Source: Prinsepia uniflora
Lineage: Eukaryota > Streptophyta > Magnoliopsida > Rosales > Rosaceae
Length of the DNA: 64,000 nucleotides
Reading direction: 5' to 3'
NCBI GenBank assembly: GCA_032719365.1
Contig: CM064870.1
Coordinates: 23,750,738-23,814,737, forward strand
Shown one piece after another: positions 22,288 through 34,058 of this stretch (the first letter of the stretch is position 1; each line of letters begins with the position of its first letter). Position numbers and translations under genes: made by a program. The notes below the pieces were generated by a model that was not told where the DNA came from, did no database searches, and saw only the letters and a program-made list of their open reading frames with translations.

Positions 22288-24284
22288 ATGGACAGCAAAG
22301 TAGAGATTTTGTTCATTTTGTTGATCGGGACAGTTTTCCTGCGTGCCTATGCGGAGCCAGTTGAAGATAAGCAAGCCTTGCTTCACTTCCTTCACAATAT
22401 TTCCCACTCGCGCTCTGTCAAATGGAATGATAACTCTTCTGTATGCGAAACTTGGACCGGTGTGAGGTGTAGCGAAGACCAGTCGAGAATTGTAGAGCTC
22501 CATTTGCCCGGAGCTGCCTTACATGGTCCAATCCCACCCAACACTCTCAGCCGCCTGTCTGCCCTTCAGACTCTAAGTCTCAGGTTGAATAGTTTGACAG
22601 GTCCATTCCCTTCTGATTTTTATAAACTTGAAAACTTATCTTCCCTCTATCTTCAATTCAACAACTTCTCCGGCCCATTACCTTCTGATTATTCAGTTTG
22701 GAAGAATCTTACTGTCATAAATCTCTCAAACAATGCATTTAGTGGGAGAATCCCTTCCTCAGTTTCAAGTTTGACTCACCTTACAGTTCTAAATCTTGCC
22801 AACAATTCGCTTTCGGGTGATATTCCTGGCATCGACATTCCTAGTTTGCGACAGCTTGATTTAGCTAACAATGCTCTCACAGGGAGCGTGCCCTTCTCTC
22901 TTCAGAGATTTCCAAGTTGGACCTTTTCAGGTAACAATCTTTCATCACAATGGGCCCTTCCTCCATCTCTTCCAGCTCAGCCACCTAATGCTCAACCAAG
23001 AAAAAAAACCAAACTTGATGGGCCTGCGATTTTAGGCATCGTGATTGGTGGATGTGTTCTGGGATTTGTTGTAACTGCTATTGTCATGATCATTTTTTGT
23101 TCCAATAAAGACGGTGAAAATGGGATAGTTGAAAAATCAAAGAAAGAAGTCTTTGCAAAGAAAGGAGCTTCTGAGAAGCAAGACAAGAGTAACAGGCTTT
23201 CCTTCTTTGAAGGTTCTAATCTTGCATTTGATCTGGAGGACTTGCTGAGGGCATCTGCTGAGGTTCTTGGTAAGGGAACTTTCGGGACAACATATAAGGC
23301 AGCTTTGGAAGATTCAACTACTGTGGTGGTAAAAAGGTTGAAGGAAGTGAGTGTGGGAAAGAAGGATTTTGAGCAGCAAATGGAGATTGTTGGAAGTATG
23401 AAGCACGAGAATGTAGCTCCGCTGAGGGCCTATTACTATTCAAAGGATGAGAAGCTTGTTGTGTATGATTACTATGAGCAGGGGAGCGCTTCTTCATTGT
23501 TACATGGTATATAAACACTTACATTTTTATCTCATTAGCAGCAGATAGTTTTTCTGTTAGATAATTAGGTAAAAAGGTTGCTTAATTAGTTCTAATGATG
23601 TTATGCATCTTGAATCTTGCAGCTAAAAGACGAGATGGCAGGACACCGCTTGACTGGGAGACTCGGCTCAGAATAGCAATTGGTGCAGCAAGAGGCATTG
23701 CTCATATCCACACACAGAATGGTGGGAAACTTGTCCATGGAAACATAAAGGCCTCAAACATTTTCCTCAACTCGCAAGGGTATGGTTGTGTTTGTGATAT
23801 TGGTTTGCCAACTCTGATGAGTCCAATACCCCCTCCAGCAGCGCGTGCTGGAGGATACCGATCCCCAGAAGTGACAGACACCCGGAAGTCCACCCATGCA
23901 TCTGACGTCTACAGTTTCGGGGTCCTGCTGCTTGAGCTTCTCACTGGAAAAAGCCCCATACACACAACAGGCGGTGACGAGGTTGTCCATCTGGTAAGGT
24001 GGGTGAATTCTGTTGTCAGGGAGGAATGGACTGCGGAAGTGTTTGATGTAGAGCTTTTGAGGTATCAAAACATAGAGGAGGAAATGGTAGAGATGTTACA
24101 AATAGGTATGTCTTGCGTGGCTAGAATGCCGGAGCAACGCCCAAACATGCCGGATTTGGTTAAAACGATGGAGGAGATTCGTCAAGTAAACACCGGAAAT
24201 CGGCCATCCTCATCAGGAATGTCTACTCCAATCTTAACTACACCTCCTCCAGCCGAGATAGCACCCTCTACTCTTCCTCAGTGA
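22288..24284 (+). CDS. Probable inactive LRR receptor-like kinase (LRR III type)
   Basis: Two coding exons: 22288-23506 and 23623-24284, with a 116-bp GT-AG intron; 626 residues, normal for this family. Order of parts: signal peptide (about 1-22); a cysteine-flanked LRR N-cap and about five to six leucine-rich repeats (about 65-210); a basic proline-rich linker; one membrane span (about 248-272); a kinase-like domain (about 325-600). The glycine loop GKGTFGTTYK and the VVKRLK lysine are present. The catalytic HRD reads HGN (HGNIKASN, about residue 445) and DFG reads DIG (about 464), so catalysis is unlikely. Plant proteins of this type, such as Arabidopsis At4g23740, act as plasma-membrane pseudokinase co-receptors. 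I chose MDSKVEIL rather than the in-frame ATG eight codons upstream because it begins the signal peptide directly. The C-terminus is Ser/Thr/Pro-rich. Confidence 0.93.
23507..23622 (+). other. Intron of the pseudokinase gene
   Basis: Donor GTATAT follows ...TTACATG and acceptor TTGCAG precedes CTAAAAGAC. Splicing joins G and CT into an alanine codon and keeps the kinase frame (LLH-A-KRRDGRTPLDW). Its position, just before the RTPLDWETR segment, is usual for this family. Confidence 0.88.
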
Positions 24285-24780
24285 AATTCTTTCTCCATAC
24301 AGTAAGCAGTTTCTATAATATAATTTTTATCACCTTTAAATGAAAATTCATTCGGATCTGGGAAAATGATTTGGTATTTCTTTGTGAAAATTCATATTCT
24401 ATGACAGCTATTTCTGAAATTAATTTAACTATATGTTTTCAATTCTGATAGAGTATCGATGTTATACCAATCCAATCGATGGTTTCAATCATAATCGATA
24501 TTTTTTTGTTGGTCGAATAATGTCAATGGGGAAAAAATAAGAGACCTGAAGGCAATGTCTGCAATTGCAAACAACTGTTTAAAGCCTGAAAAAAATTTCT
24601 TGTATTTTTTTGGTACAAGAATCACACCGAAATGATATAGCATTTGCGATACAGCGCGAGATTTGATGCTGAACAGAACCTCGGCATGCAATAGAATAGA
24701 AGATTCATCTTTACGGCGAACGGAGTTGATCCCGTGCAGAGTGTAAGAAAGAAACATTCGATAGGAAACATAATCTGCAA
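24285..24780. other. Convergent intergenic segment
   Basis: About 500 bp between the stop codons of the pseudokinase gene (+) and the TH1 gene (-). It is AT-rich and would hold both 3' UTRs. No other feature was seen. Confidence 0.7.
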
Positions 24781-26568
24781 TCACTTCTTCAAAATTCTCG
24801 TTCTGATGCCCCCTGAAATTCATATATACAGAAAGGATTAAAGGCCATAAAAATGATAATCCAGTGTAAACGTTTACTGAAGCCAATATGGAATAGTTGG
24901 GCAGACAATTTGGAAGTGGCAAACTCATAGAACAAAAAGGCACCAGACCTTCAACTTCCTCAAACTGAACCTCCTTCACGAATTCTGCAGATGCATAATA
25001 CTCAAAACTGCACAAAGATAGATTACGTGCATCCACTTAGAACATCCTTAACGACAATTTCTATGCAACTCAAATGGTAAATATATTTGAGACACAGGAG
25101 AGTTGGCATATGTAACTACAATGCTAAATTGCTAATGTAGTATGAAATAACAAACTAAAGCAATCCTGAGTTCCTGTGGAAAGTAAAAAATTGTAGTTAC
25201 ATATGCCACAGGAACTAAGATTCGAAGAACAAAGCAGCCACCTAAACAAGCAACACCCTTCATTTCTCTAGAATAAAGCTAACTTACCTAGAAACCACAT
25301 ATACAATATCCTACATATTCCCTTCTCAAAAAGTAAAGCTGATATTCCTATCTCGCAGCATCTAATGAGTCGTGACAATGGGTTATATGCTGCACTTAGA
25401 AATGAATCTATTGACTCTCTTCCGTTGGTTTTAGGCGTGACAGGTATCATGAACAATATCCTCATAGACAAAACAAAAACAAAAACCAAAAAAAAAAAAA
25501 ACAAAAAATTTGTTTAGAAACTCGTCAAAGATGCCCAATATAGTTTACCTATTGATGCATTTCAATCCAAGCTACAATTGAACACGAGATTTAATAACCA
25601 CTGCATTGTTCAACCAATCTGAGCTTCCTAACTTGCCGTCCACCCATCTAAAAGTAAATAAGAGAAGCGAAGCCATACTTATACTTGCAATAAAGATTTA
25701 TAATAAGACGCATAATATTACCTATTAGAGAAACAAACTTCAAGCTCGTAATCAGTACCCTTCTTGATAGCTTCTGTCAAGACAGTAACGATTTCAGTCT
25801 TGCGAGTACTAGCCATGAGTAAATCATACTCATTCGGAACAATAATTGCGAAAAAGTTATCACTTAGTTCACTCAGGCACATCTTCTCTACAGCTGAAAG
25901 TACTATCCTCCGTTTCAGTGCATCGGCCTCCGGATCAACGATGTAGACGGCAGAGTCAGTGATCATCAAAATACGCTGTTTCATCTTCCCGGAAGCAGTA
26001 AATTTCAAAACTTTATCAGCATACCGAACCTCCTTGTCACCTGCGAAAATCCAATGCAATGGAATTCAATCAAGCAAATGATTACCCAGATTACATTTTC
26101 TTCACATGACCAAGCATATGAATAATTTCACTTATCTTTTGTTTGTAGCAGTAAGTTCTAAATCTAAACTTCAATTGAATACCAAACAAGAATTTTTTTT
26201 TTTTTAAAAAAACAAAATGAAAAACCGAAGTTTGATTTACTAAATAGATAGAAAAAATTGAAAATATAGTGAAGAATTATAAGGGGAAGACCTTGTTTCT
26301 GCAAGATTTTCATCAAGAATGGATTGGAACGAACATCGATGTAGTCTCCTTTGTATTCTCTGTGAAACGAAGTTTTTCTACGGACCTTTACCCCCATGAA
26401 GGGCTCCAGATCTTCGGTGACGTTGCTGCCGGAGGGCCTATGTCTCCCCATTCCTCCATTTCCAATTCCGTCCGAGAGGCCCTGTTCTTCCTGCGTCACG
26501 TCGTACTTGGGTATCACGGTACTCGATGCGTTCATTTGGACCCGCCTCGGAACCTTCAACCGGTCCAT
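24781..26568 (-). CDS. Myosin I tail (TH1) domain-like protein
   Basis: Four exons on the minus strand: 26568-26292, 26040-25722, 25007-24949 and 24812-24781, all with GT-AG introns and matching phases; 228 residues. The first about 50 residues are polar; the rest resembles the tail-homology-1 domain of class I myosins, here without a motor. Recognisable stretches are GDKEVRYADKVLKF, KMKQRILMITDSAVYIVDPE, LSELSDNFFAIIVPNEYDLL and STRKTEIVTVL, ending in the basic tail GGIRTRILKK. TH1 domains in animals and fungi bind acidic lipids; plant stand-alone versions are widespread and poorly characterised, so a membrane role is inference. The start ATG at 26568 lies in A-ATGG context. The last exon is only 32 bp; reading on past exon 3 without splicing gives a misleading longer frame. 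Confidence 0.85.
25092..25217. repeat. Small inverted repeats in a TH1-gene intron
   Basis: GGCATATGTAACTACAAT (about 25094) recurs as its exact reverse complement about 95 bp downstream (about 25191). A second pair, AGTTCCTGTGG and CCACAGGAACT, overlaps the right arm. They lie in intron 2. No TSD was found, so origin as a tiny MITE is only possible. Confidence 0.7.
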
Positions 26569-27215
26569 TTTCAGGTCTTACGTCGGCGACTCAGAGTCCC
26601 AAACGATAAGCGACGCGGAGTTAGGTGGCGTGCGGATGGTGGAGGCAAACTTGCTCCGGGACCTGGTGTGGGCTGCGCACCATGTGCAGCAAGTGGGCGG
26701 TGGGTAATCGGTGAGTTAGATTCTTGAATCTCTGATTAACATCCAATCCACACCACGGCGCACGTTAGATCAGTATGTTTCCTTGTGATCGGCTTAGGCA
26801 CTGTGAAAGTGTGATCTGAGACGTCGGTACTATGGGACCTACACTCAAATCCACCGTCCGTCAGACAGTAGCAAGAGGGCCAGCCCTTCTCCTCGTAATC
26901 ACCGTCCATTTTTTCCGCCTAGTGGATCGCAATATAACGCTTAGGGACAACTGTCACGGAATGGAATGCAATTTAATGTTTTTTATTTTTCGGTAAATAC
27001 AGCATTTAGGAAAATAAAAGTATAATTTCTGGAGATGCATATGTAGGTTTTTTTTTTCATCCAAATAAAAGTATGTAGTTTTTGTAAATAAAAATTCATA
27101 AAATGTTTCAAATTCAAAAAAATTCATTTTTTTGGTTGGGAGAAATATTTTATTGAAAACTATTAAAGATATACGGCAGATGGACACTTGGTCTATAAAA
27201 ACTCACTAATGAACA
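26569..27215. other. Upstream region of the TH1 gene and AT-rich intergenic DNA
   Basis: The first about 300 bp, adjoining the TH1 start, are comparatively GC-rich and probably hold its promoter and leader; no clear TATA box was seen. From about 26960 the sequence is AT-rich with no gene. The 5' frames on the plus strand here are antisense shadows of exon 1. Confidence 0.55.
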
Positions 27216-27451
27216 TCATGAATCAGTCACGAATCCAGGATCTGAACATAAGGTGGACTAAGTTTTAATATGAAAATTTAGCAAAACTTGGCGATACGAG
27301 TGAAATTCATTAATAAGAAGAAAAAAAATATACATGTAGGAGTAGGAGGGAACTGTAATGAATTTTAACTCTGAAAATGCATACTATACATAAAAAGTAA
27401 AAAAAAAATAACAAATTCGAAAATAATCATGGAATAGAATATAATAGAAAA

Positions 27452-29831
27452 CTACTTAAATTGTACCCTACGAGTCTTCAAGGCACTAAACTCATCAATT
27501 ATCGAATCTATGTCGATGTTTTCAACAAGTTCCTTTTATATGTTAAGAATCATACAATCTCCAAGAAATTCATCCTCCATCTTGTTTCGAAGCCGATTTT
27601 TAATGATTTTCATAACCGAAAATGCACGCTCTGTTGTAGCTGTAGACACATGGAGAGTCAATACTAGTCGAATTAATTTCTCAATAAAAAAATATGTCTT
27701 CCTTGATGCAACAAGTTCTTCACATAAGTTAAAAAAAAACATTCGAAAATTGTGAAAGATCAAATATCTCATACTCATAATGCTGCAATTGCTCTCTTAA
27801 CAAGCGGACGTCATCATCTTTGAAATCTCCAGGATCAAACTTCTCTGCCAAATTACATATTTTCTCAAAGTCAAATGATTTGAATCCGTCACGAGGATCC
27901 AATGATAAGCCAAGACTAAGGAGTTCCACTGCTTGCTCACTGAATCTACCTTCTAACTCACTTAATTGATAATCTAGTACACCATGAAATATGTTGATTC
28001 GAAAGTAATGTTCAACTGTATTAAAGTCTTTTTGTTGACAAGATCAACTTGTACCTTCCATATATAGAGCATTGAAATCGGAAATGCTTATATATTCTTT
28101 TTCACAAAAAGATACCACCATTTGAATGAAAACATCCCAACCATGTTGTCTCATCTTTAGAAGAAGAGACTTTGTACTTGAAACCAAGTTCATTGCATTT
28201 ACAATGTCTTGAGACTTCGATTGCAATTATTTACAAAGAACATTAGTGATGCCCATAATATTATCCAACAAATGCAAGTTAAACACAAGTTCAAAAGATC
28301 TCAAAGCTTTATACGCACCTTTAGCTTCCCCATGTACTTTGTTGTTAAGTCCATTCATTTCCATGTTTCGAAGAACTGCACTGGTGGGGTTAAACAAAAC
28401 AATCAACATCCTAATATATTCAAAATGAGTGCTCCAATGAGTAGCTCCAGCTCGTTGCAAAGTACATATTTGATTAGCTCCTGAACCAGTTTCAATTTCT
28501 CCAAAATCAAGTTGTTCTACAAGTTGAGCTTCTCTAGCACATTTTAACTCAGAAACACGTTTACCAGAAGATGTAACAATATTCACAATATTAGTCAATT
28601 GTGAGAAAAATAGATAGATATCAGAAACATCTTTAGCTGCTGCATTCAAACAAAGTTAGAAGCGATGAGTAAAACAATGTACATAATATGCATATGGACA
28701 CTCTTGAAGAAATAATGTTTTTAGTCCATTCCATTAACCCCGCATATTACTAGCACCATCATATCCTTGGCCACGCATATTGCTCACTAGAAGCTCATTT
28801 TGAGAAACCACATTATCTATCTTTAACTTGAGAGTTATAGCACAAGTGTCTTCAACACTTACCACATCAAAGTATCTTTCACGAACAACACCATCACAAT
28901 CAAAAAATCTTAATATAATGCTCACTAATCTTCTTTCAAACTCTATTAGCAAGAATATTCAAGATCTCTTTTTGAATCTTTGGTGAATGATAGCTAGCAT
29001 TTTGGGGAGCTTCCAACGCAAGTTTGGCAAGTTCCTCATCTATTTCCTCGTTAGACTTTACTACCTCAATAAAATTTCCACAATTTGAGGAGTTTATAGA
29101 TTCATCATCACCTCTAAAACCCAATGCTTGTTTGGCTAGTAACTTCACGGCAACTATGGTGGACTTAAGCTGCAACCTATTGTTTTTCACTTGTTGTGGA
29201 GATTGTGGATTCATTTCCCTTTCGATATGCCCACTTGTTCTTGGTAAATTATACCATTTTTGCATAGCACCATTGTGAGGTGAAGTAGAAAGACCCACAT
29301 GTTTTCAAAGAAACATTGATTTTTGCTACCAGCAACCCTTTTCCAAGTATTAAAATCTTGAGAAATAAATAAAGAATGACTTGGTGGACTATTATCGAAA
29401 ACAAAGCAAGGAAAACAATATGCTTTATCATTTTCAATTGAGTATTCGAGGCATGGAAATTTGGAGAACCAGCCTCTTTGGAATTGACGGAATTGCCTCC
29501 CATCAAAAGTGTGTGGGTACTTAACCAACTCGGGTTGGTATGGCCCATTTAATATATATTTTCTTCTAACATTATCATGTTCATTAAAGGGATATGTCGG
29601 TATTGAAGGACGTTTTCCAGGATCTCTTTCAAGATAATTGGTCTTAACACTTCCAACTTGGTGATTGGCTCTAGGTGACTCAACTCTTTGGGACTTAGAA
29701 GGTTGTTGCTCATAGTCATAATCATTCAATGTTGGAGAAGGATGTAGATTTGATGATTCTTCCTCATTCTCTTTTGTAAAATATGCAAGGATGTTCTTTT
29801 TTGACTTGAAATTTTTGGATTGTTTAAACAT
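27452..29831 (-). pseudogene. hAT transposase pseudogene (TTF zinc finger / DUF4371 / dimerisation domain)
   Basis: Reads from MFKQSKNF at 29831 through a TTF-type zinc finger (GWFSKFPCLEYS, then AYCFPCFVF), a middle region of the DUF4371 type, and a hAT C-terminal dimerisation segment (ATTERAFSVMKIIKNRLRNK, near 27620). Related plant transposases are about 750-800 residues. Here the frame is broken into at least six pieces by frameshifts and stops, with boundaries near 29250, 28940, 28700, 28227, 28044 and 27930. A nonsense TAA falls near 27535 in the tail, after which the same frame continues to a TAG at 27452-27454. Domain names are from family knowledge, not a search. Confidence 0.85.
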
Positions 29832-29978
29832 AATAAAGGATGAATGATAACCTATATGACATATGTGAAATATGAAGCTAATTAGTATGCAATTTATATG
29901 CATTTAACATATCTATAATCTATTTCTCAAAATTTAAGAACTAAAAGAGAATAATAAGAAGTTGTTACTTTATCAAAA

Positions 29979-30460
29979 GGATTGTACATACAACAATAAA
30001 AACCGAATATACTCCATAGTTCATAAGGGTCATACGTCCCCAACACAATCCATTATAAAAAATTACTAACTTGCTTAAATAATTTATTTGAATGTTAACT
30101 TAGCATAAAACTTAATAATTTATTTAGATTCATCAAAATCCTAACAAGAACCCACCAAATCTAATCCCTAAATAACAAATCCTAAAATGTAGAAGTCTAA
30201 ATTAAGAAGTTTTTATTTTATCCCACATACCACAACACAAGATTGCACATACAACAATAAAAACCCAATATACTCCATAGTCCATAAGGGTCACAAGTCC
30301 ACAACACAATCCATTATCAAAAATTATTAATTTGTTTAAATAATTTATTTGACTATTAACTTAGCATAAAACTTAAGTAATTTATTTAGATTCATCAAAA
30401 TCCTAACAAGAACCCATCAAATCTAATCCCTAAATAACAAATCCCTAATATTTGGGAGTT
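29979..30460 (-). repeat. Tandem duplication (about 260 bp) inside the hAT
   Basis: Two diverged copies of a roughly 220-bp unit, one from about 29980 and one from about 30241. Shared landmarks are TACAACAATAAAAAC, TATACTCCATAG and TCCTAACAAGAACCCA. They lie upstream of the pseudogene's start, in what would be the promoter or leader. Confidence 0.8.
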
Positions 30461-30917
30461 TAAATAAAAAATAATAACAATGAAATAGTAAAAAGAAAAA
30501 ACAAACTTACTAATTCAATTGGAAGAAGATGATTGGATAAAATAATTGTGGGGCTTGCATGAAAGACACTCGCTTGAACTTCAATGGTGGAAGTGGCCAC
30601 ATGTTTCCCAATTTCAAGCAAAGGAAAAAAGGGAGGGGTCTTTTTGTTTTGATAGTTTAGGTTTTGTTTGGGGAGAGAGTCGAGAACGGAGAGCTGTGTG
30701 GGGAGTGAGGACTGTGGAACAGGCGGGGAAGCTCAAAAGTGAGGGAGGGGAGGGTTTTAATATTTTGTCTTCACTCTTAAGTCACAATTCGGGTGGGCTA
30801 ATAAATAAAGGAAGGCCGTTTTTTTTTTTAACATATAGGCCATTATTTAAATTGTGAAATAGTCAGGTGGGCTTCAGCCCACCTCAGCCCACATGCAAGC
30901 CTGTGCCTGTCATGAAT

Positions 30918-31262
30918 AATAACAAAATTTTAAAATGATTTGCGACCTTAATAGATTCACATGCAAAATTTATTTGAAAATTAAAATACTCATTCAAAAT
31001 ATATCGTAATCTTAAAAAAACAAATTAATAAAAAAATAAATTATTGTTACATCCTTAACAACTTTTACTTTTATTTAAAACCTTTAATACTCATATATTA
31101 AACAAAATAAGACATTATTTCAAACTTTTTTTTATTCAAAGTCCCTAAACATCATTTATAAGTAATAAATTTTACATCTACCCTTTTATATCTCAATAAA
31201 GAAGATGAGTGAGTTATTAAGAATTCTTTTAAACAATTAAAAATAGGATTGTCTTTTTTTGT
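30918..31262. other. AT-rich segment between the hAT and E2
   Basis: No gene or element end recognised. Its last five bases, TTTGT, should be one half of E2's target duplication; the other half is outside the window. Confidence 0.5.
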
Positions 31263-34043
31263 TGTAACGACCAATTCCGTAGACCGGGATTAGGTTAGTG
31301 GTTAATGACAAATTAGTGAAGTTAATCGGTGATTAGTTGGCTGATTTCGGACGGACGGTGCGAAAAGACAATTTTGCCCCTAAATTTGGGCAAACAGTTG
31401 ACTTTTCGTTCGGGTCGTCAAATGGATTTTGACCAATGACTATGGCGTAGTTCGGGACGTCACGAATTCATAGACAGGTGGCACGTCCGATTCCGACATT
31501 CGAGGAAAAAATTATGACGTTCGGAAGTTCAAGGGTATTTTGGTAATTTAATTGAAAAATGACAAATTGGTCTTTTTGTTGTGCCCTGTTGCAATTGGAC
31601 ATGTGGTTGTTCTTGGGAATTATGCCCACAACAAATTGGACACATGGCTGCCTCTAGTTGGATTTGGAAGCCTCCTCACCGTCTCTAAACATTTAAAACA
31701 TGGGTGCACGAGCTTGAGAGATGAAAAACAGAGTGTAGGTGCAACCGTGAGGGATCCACTCAGACATTTCCTTCAATCTTTCATCTATTGCCCATACTGT
31801 CTGAAGAGAAATGAGAGAGTGAGACTACACAAAGACATTGGAGACATTGGTGGTGGCACGGCGGTCCACGACGACGGGTTGAGGTTAGGAACGTATGAAA
31901 ACCCGCGAAGTTCTATTTTGCAATTAAAACTAATAACTCATGTTCTCATGGGTTTTGATCCAGGTAGTTGCTGGGGAAGAGTTTTTGGAGGTCTAAGGAG
32001 TTGTTTGAGCCTGTTTTCGAGGCCAGGCTTGGACGGTACGTGAACCATCCATGAAACCTTCATTTAAGTTTCAAAAATGACAGTTTCGGTTAAGTGTTGA
32101 TCAAATTGGTCTTTTGGATGAGGTTCTTGGAGTTACAAGCAAGCAATCAAGACTGAAACCACGGCTGGAGGTGGCCGGATTCACTGGAACTGAACGAAGA
32201 ACAGTCGACGGCTTGGGCCTTGATCGGGAAGGTAACTTCTCGTTCTTAAGTTTAGATTTTGACATCATAGATGGGTAGATAATAATGAGATGAAGTTGTA
32301 GGACTAATTAGAATTAAAAATGGACCAGAAACGAAGGAACTTTGGAGTTGAACCGCCTGCACCGGTTCGAACCGGTCTGGACCGGGTCTGCGAGAGGAAG
32401 AAGACAATGAACAGTAAGGCGCGTGAGGGCGCGTGATACCTCCGATGGGGAAGTGTTTAACATGTGAAATGATGTAATCGATGTAATGAACATTTTGGCA
32501 CTGGTTTGGAGTCTATGTTTCGGGATGTCCAAAAGTTTTAGGGCTCGTTTAAAAATAGTTAAAAATTACGGGGCTTTAGTATGAACATTTTGAAGTAGTT
32601 AGTGACTTTATTATGGGGTTTGGACAAGTTCGGGAATGCCAGTGATAGTGGTTTGGCCGGGAACGGCTTAAGTGCACGCGTACCGAGGCAGCGACGTAAA
32701 TGGTATGTGAGTGGACTTTGCTTTCTAACTTATGATGCATGCATATATGTTTTTATATGTTTTCTATACGTAATTTCTATGTTGTGATTATGGTATTGAT
32801 GATTTAGAATTTTGCATGTATTTCGAGATATTTACGAATTGTACGTTTTATGAGATACGATTTTCTGCTATGGTTTGATGACGGTTTTGATGATTTGATT
32901 TTGGGATTTGAAATACGATTTGATTTCAATGATTTCTAATGGATTTTGGAATGTGATTTCGGGCTTGAGACCCAGTTCATAAAAGTGGTTTCGATAAACG
33001 TGATTTCGGGTTTTGGAATCGGATTTTAGGATGACGATTCAGGATTCGATTTTAGAACTTGAAAATGGATTTCTGGATTTGGGTCCAGAATGGTTATTCC
33101 GGATACCGGCTCATAAAATGATGGTTTCAGATTCGAATTTGGAAATGGATTGTGGATATGACTCTGGATTTGGATTCGGGATGATGATTTCGGATTCGTC
33201 TTGGAAGCCGAAATGGTGATTTCGAATTCAGATTTGGACATGGATTTGGAAATGGTTTTAAAATTATTTTGGATTGGATTTTCTGGATCTGGTTATTGGG
33301 TTTAAAGACCTGGATATGATTATGATGGGGGCGGGCCCAGATTGCGTTTAAAGACCCTGATTGAGTTTAAAGACTCGGGAGTTTAAAGACTCAGATATTG
33401 TGATTTCCCCCATAGGCCTATTGAGTTTAAAGACTCGGGAGTTTAAAGACTCGGATAGATCCAGCAGGTTCGATGGATGGAAATGTGTTTTCAAATGTGT
33501 TTTGGGTTTTCGAAGATAACTTGATAATGTTTTAATAATGGTTTTCACTAATGATTTTCCGGTGATTTGGGCTATGACCTGGATGAGATGGCTTTTGATG
33601 GTTTTGGGCTGAGGCCCGGAATTTGAGAAAAGGAAAAAAAGTTCGGTTTTCGTGATTGAATATGAAATGGTTTTATGATATGAGTTTATTATGCATGCAT
33701 TGTTTTTTAAACGGAGGGTAGAAATAGGTTTTTTTTATAAACTGTTTTCTAAACTTATCCTTTATTTTTGTCCACTCACAGTCTTTTATGTTTTTTATAC
33801 CCTCCAGGTTTGATGCGATGCGGTCTGTTGTTAGAGAGACAGAGACATCACACACTCGATCCACAGTAGATTCTGCGCACTCTGGAAAGTCTGGAACTCG
33901 TGGACGGTTCGAGTAGGAAATCCCTTGTCCGGCTTATGTGTTACATGGAAGTTGGACGTCGGTTTAGCCTTCGTGTCATGCGTAAGTTAGACGGGAGCAT
34001 GACTTAGCCCTTAATCCCGGGGTAGTGGAGGTAGGTCGTGTCA
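31263..34043 (+). repeat. E2 5' LTR
   Basis: 2,781 bp, begins TGTAACGACC and ends GGTCGTGTCA. Brackets at 32704-32715 (first base changed) and 33770-33781. A series of GAGTTTAAAGACTC-type palindromes lies at about 33290-33460. An open frame of 163 codons (31552-32043) has a 160-codon counterpart in the 3' LTR; it is listed under findings and not called a gene. Confidence 0.88.
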
Positions 34044-34046
34044 AAT

Positions 34047-34058
34047 TGGTATCAGAGC
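34047..34058 (+). other. E2 primer-binding site (tRNA-iMet)
   Basis: TGGTATCAGAGC, three bases after the LTR end, followed by AGGTTTT, close to the initiator tRNA-Met complement. Confidence 0.92.

Larger units (their letters stand above)
27224..30909 (-). mobile_element. hAT transposon (TTF-type zinc finger family), decayed
   Basis: Perfect 8-bp duplication TCATGAAT (27216-27223 and 30910-30917) and imperfect terminal repeats: CAGTCACGAATCCAG at the left; read from the right, CAGGCACAGGCTTGC. Length 3,686 bp. It carries one transposase pseudogene on the minus strand and a duplicated upstream segment. hAT elements move by cut-and-paste; this copy cannot encode its own enzyme. Confidence 0.9.

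Noticed and set aside
24485..25036. 183-codon minus-strand frame covering TH1 exons 3 and 4
   Set aside because: Most of it is intron and 3' sequence read in the wrong frame; splicing to the 32-bp last exon gives the conserved tail instead.
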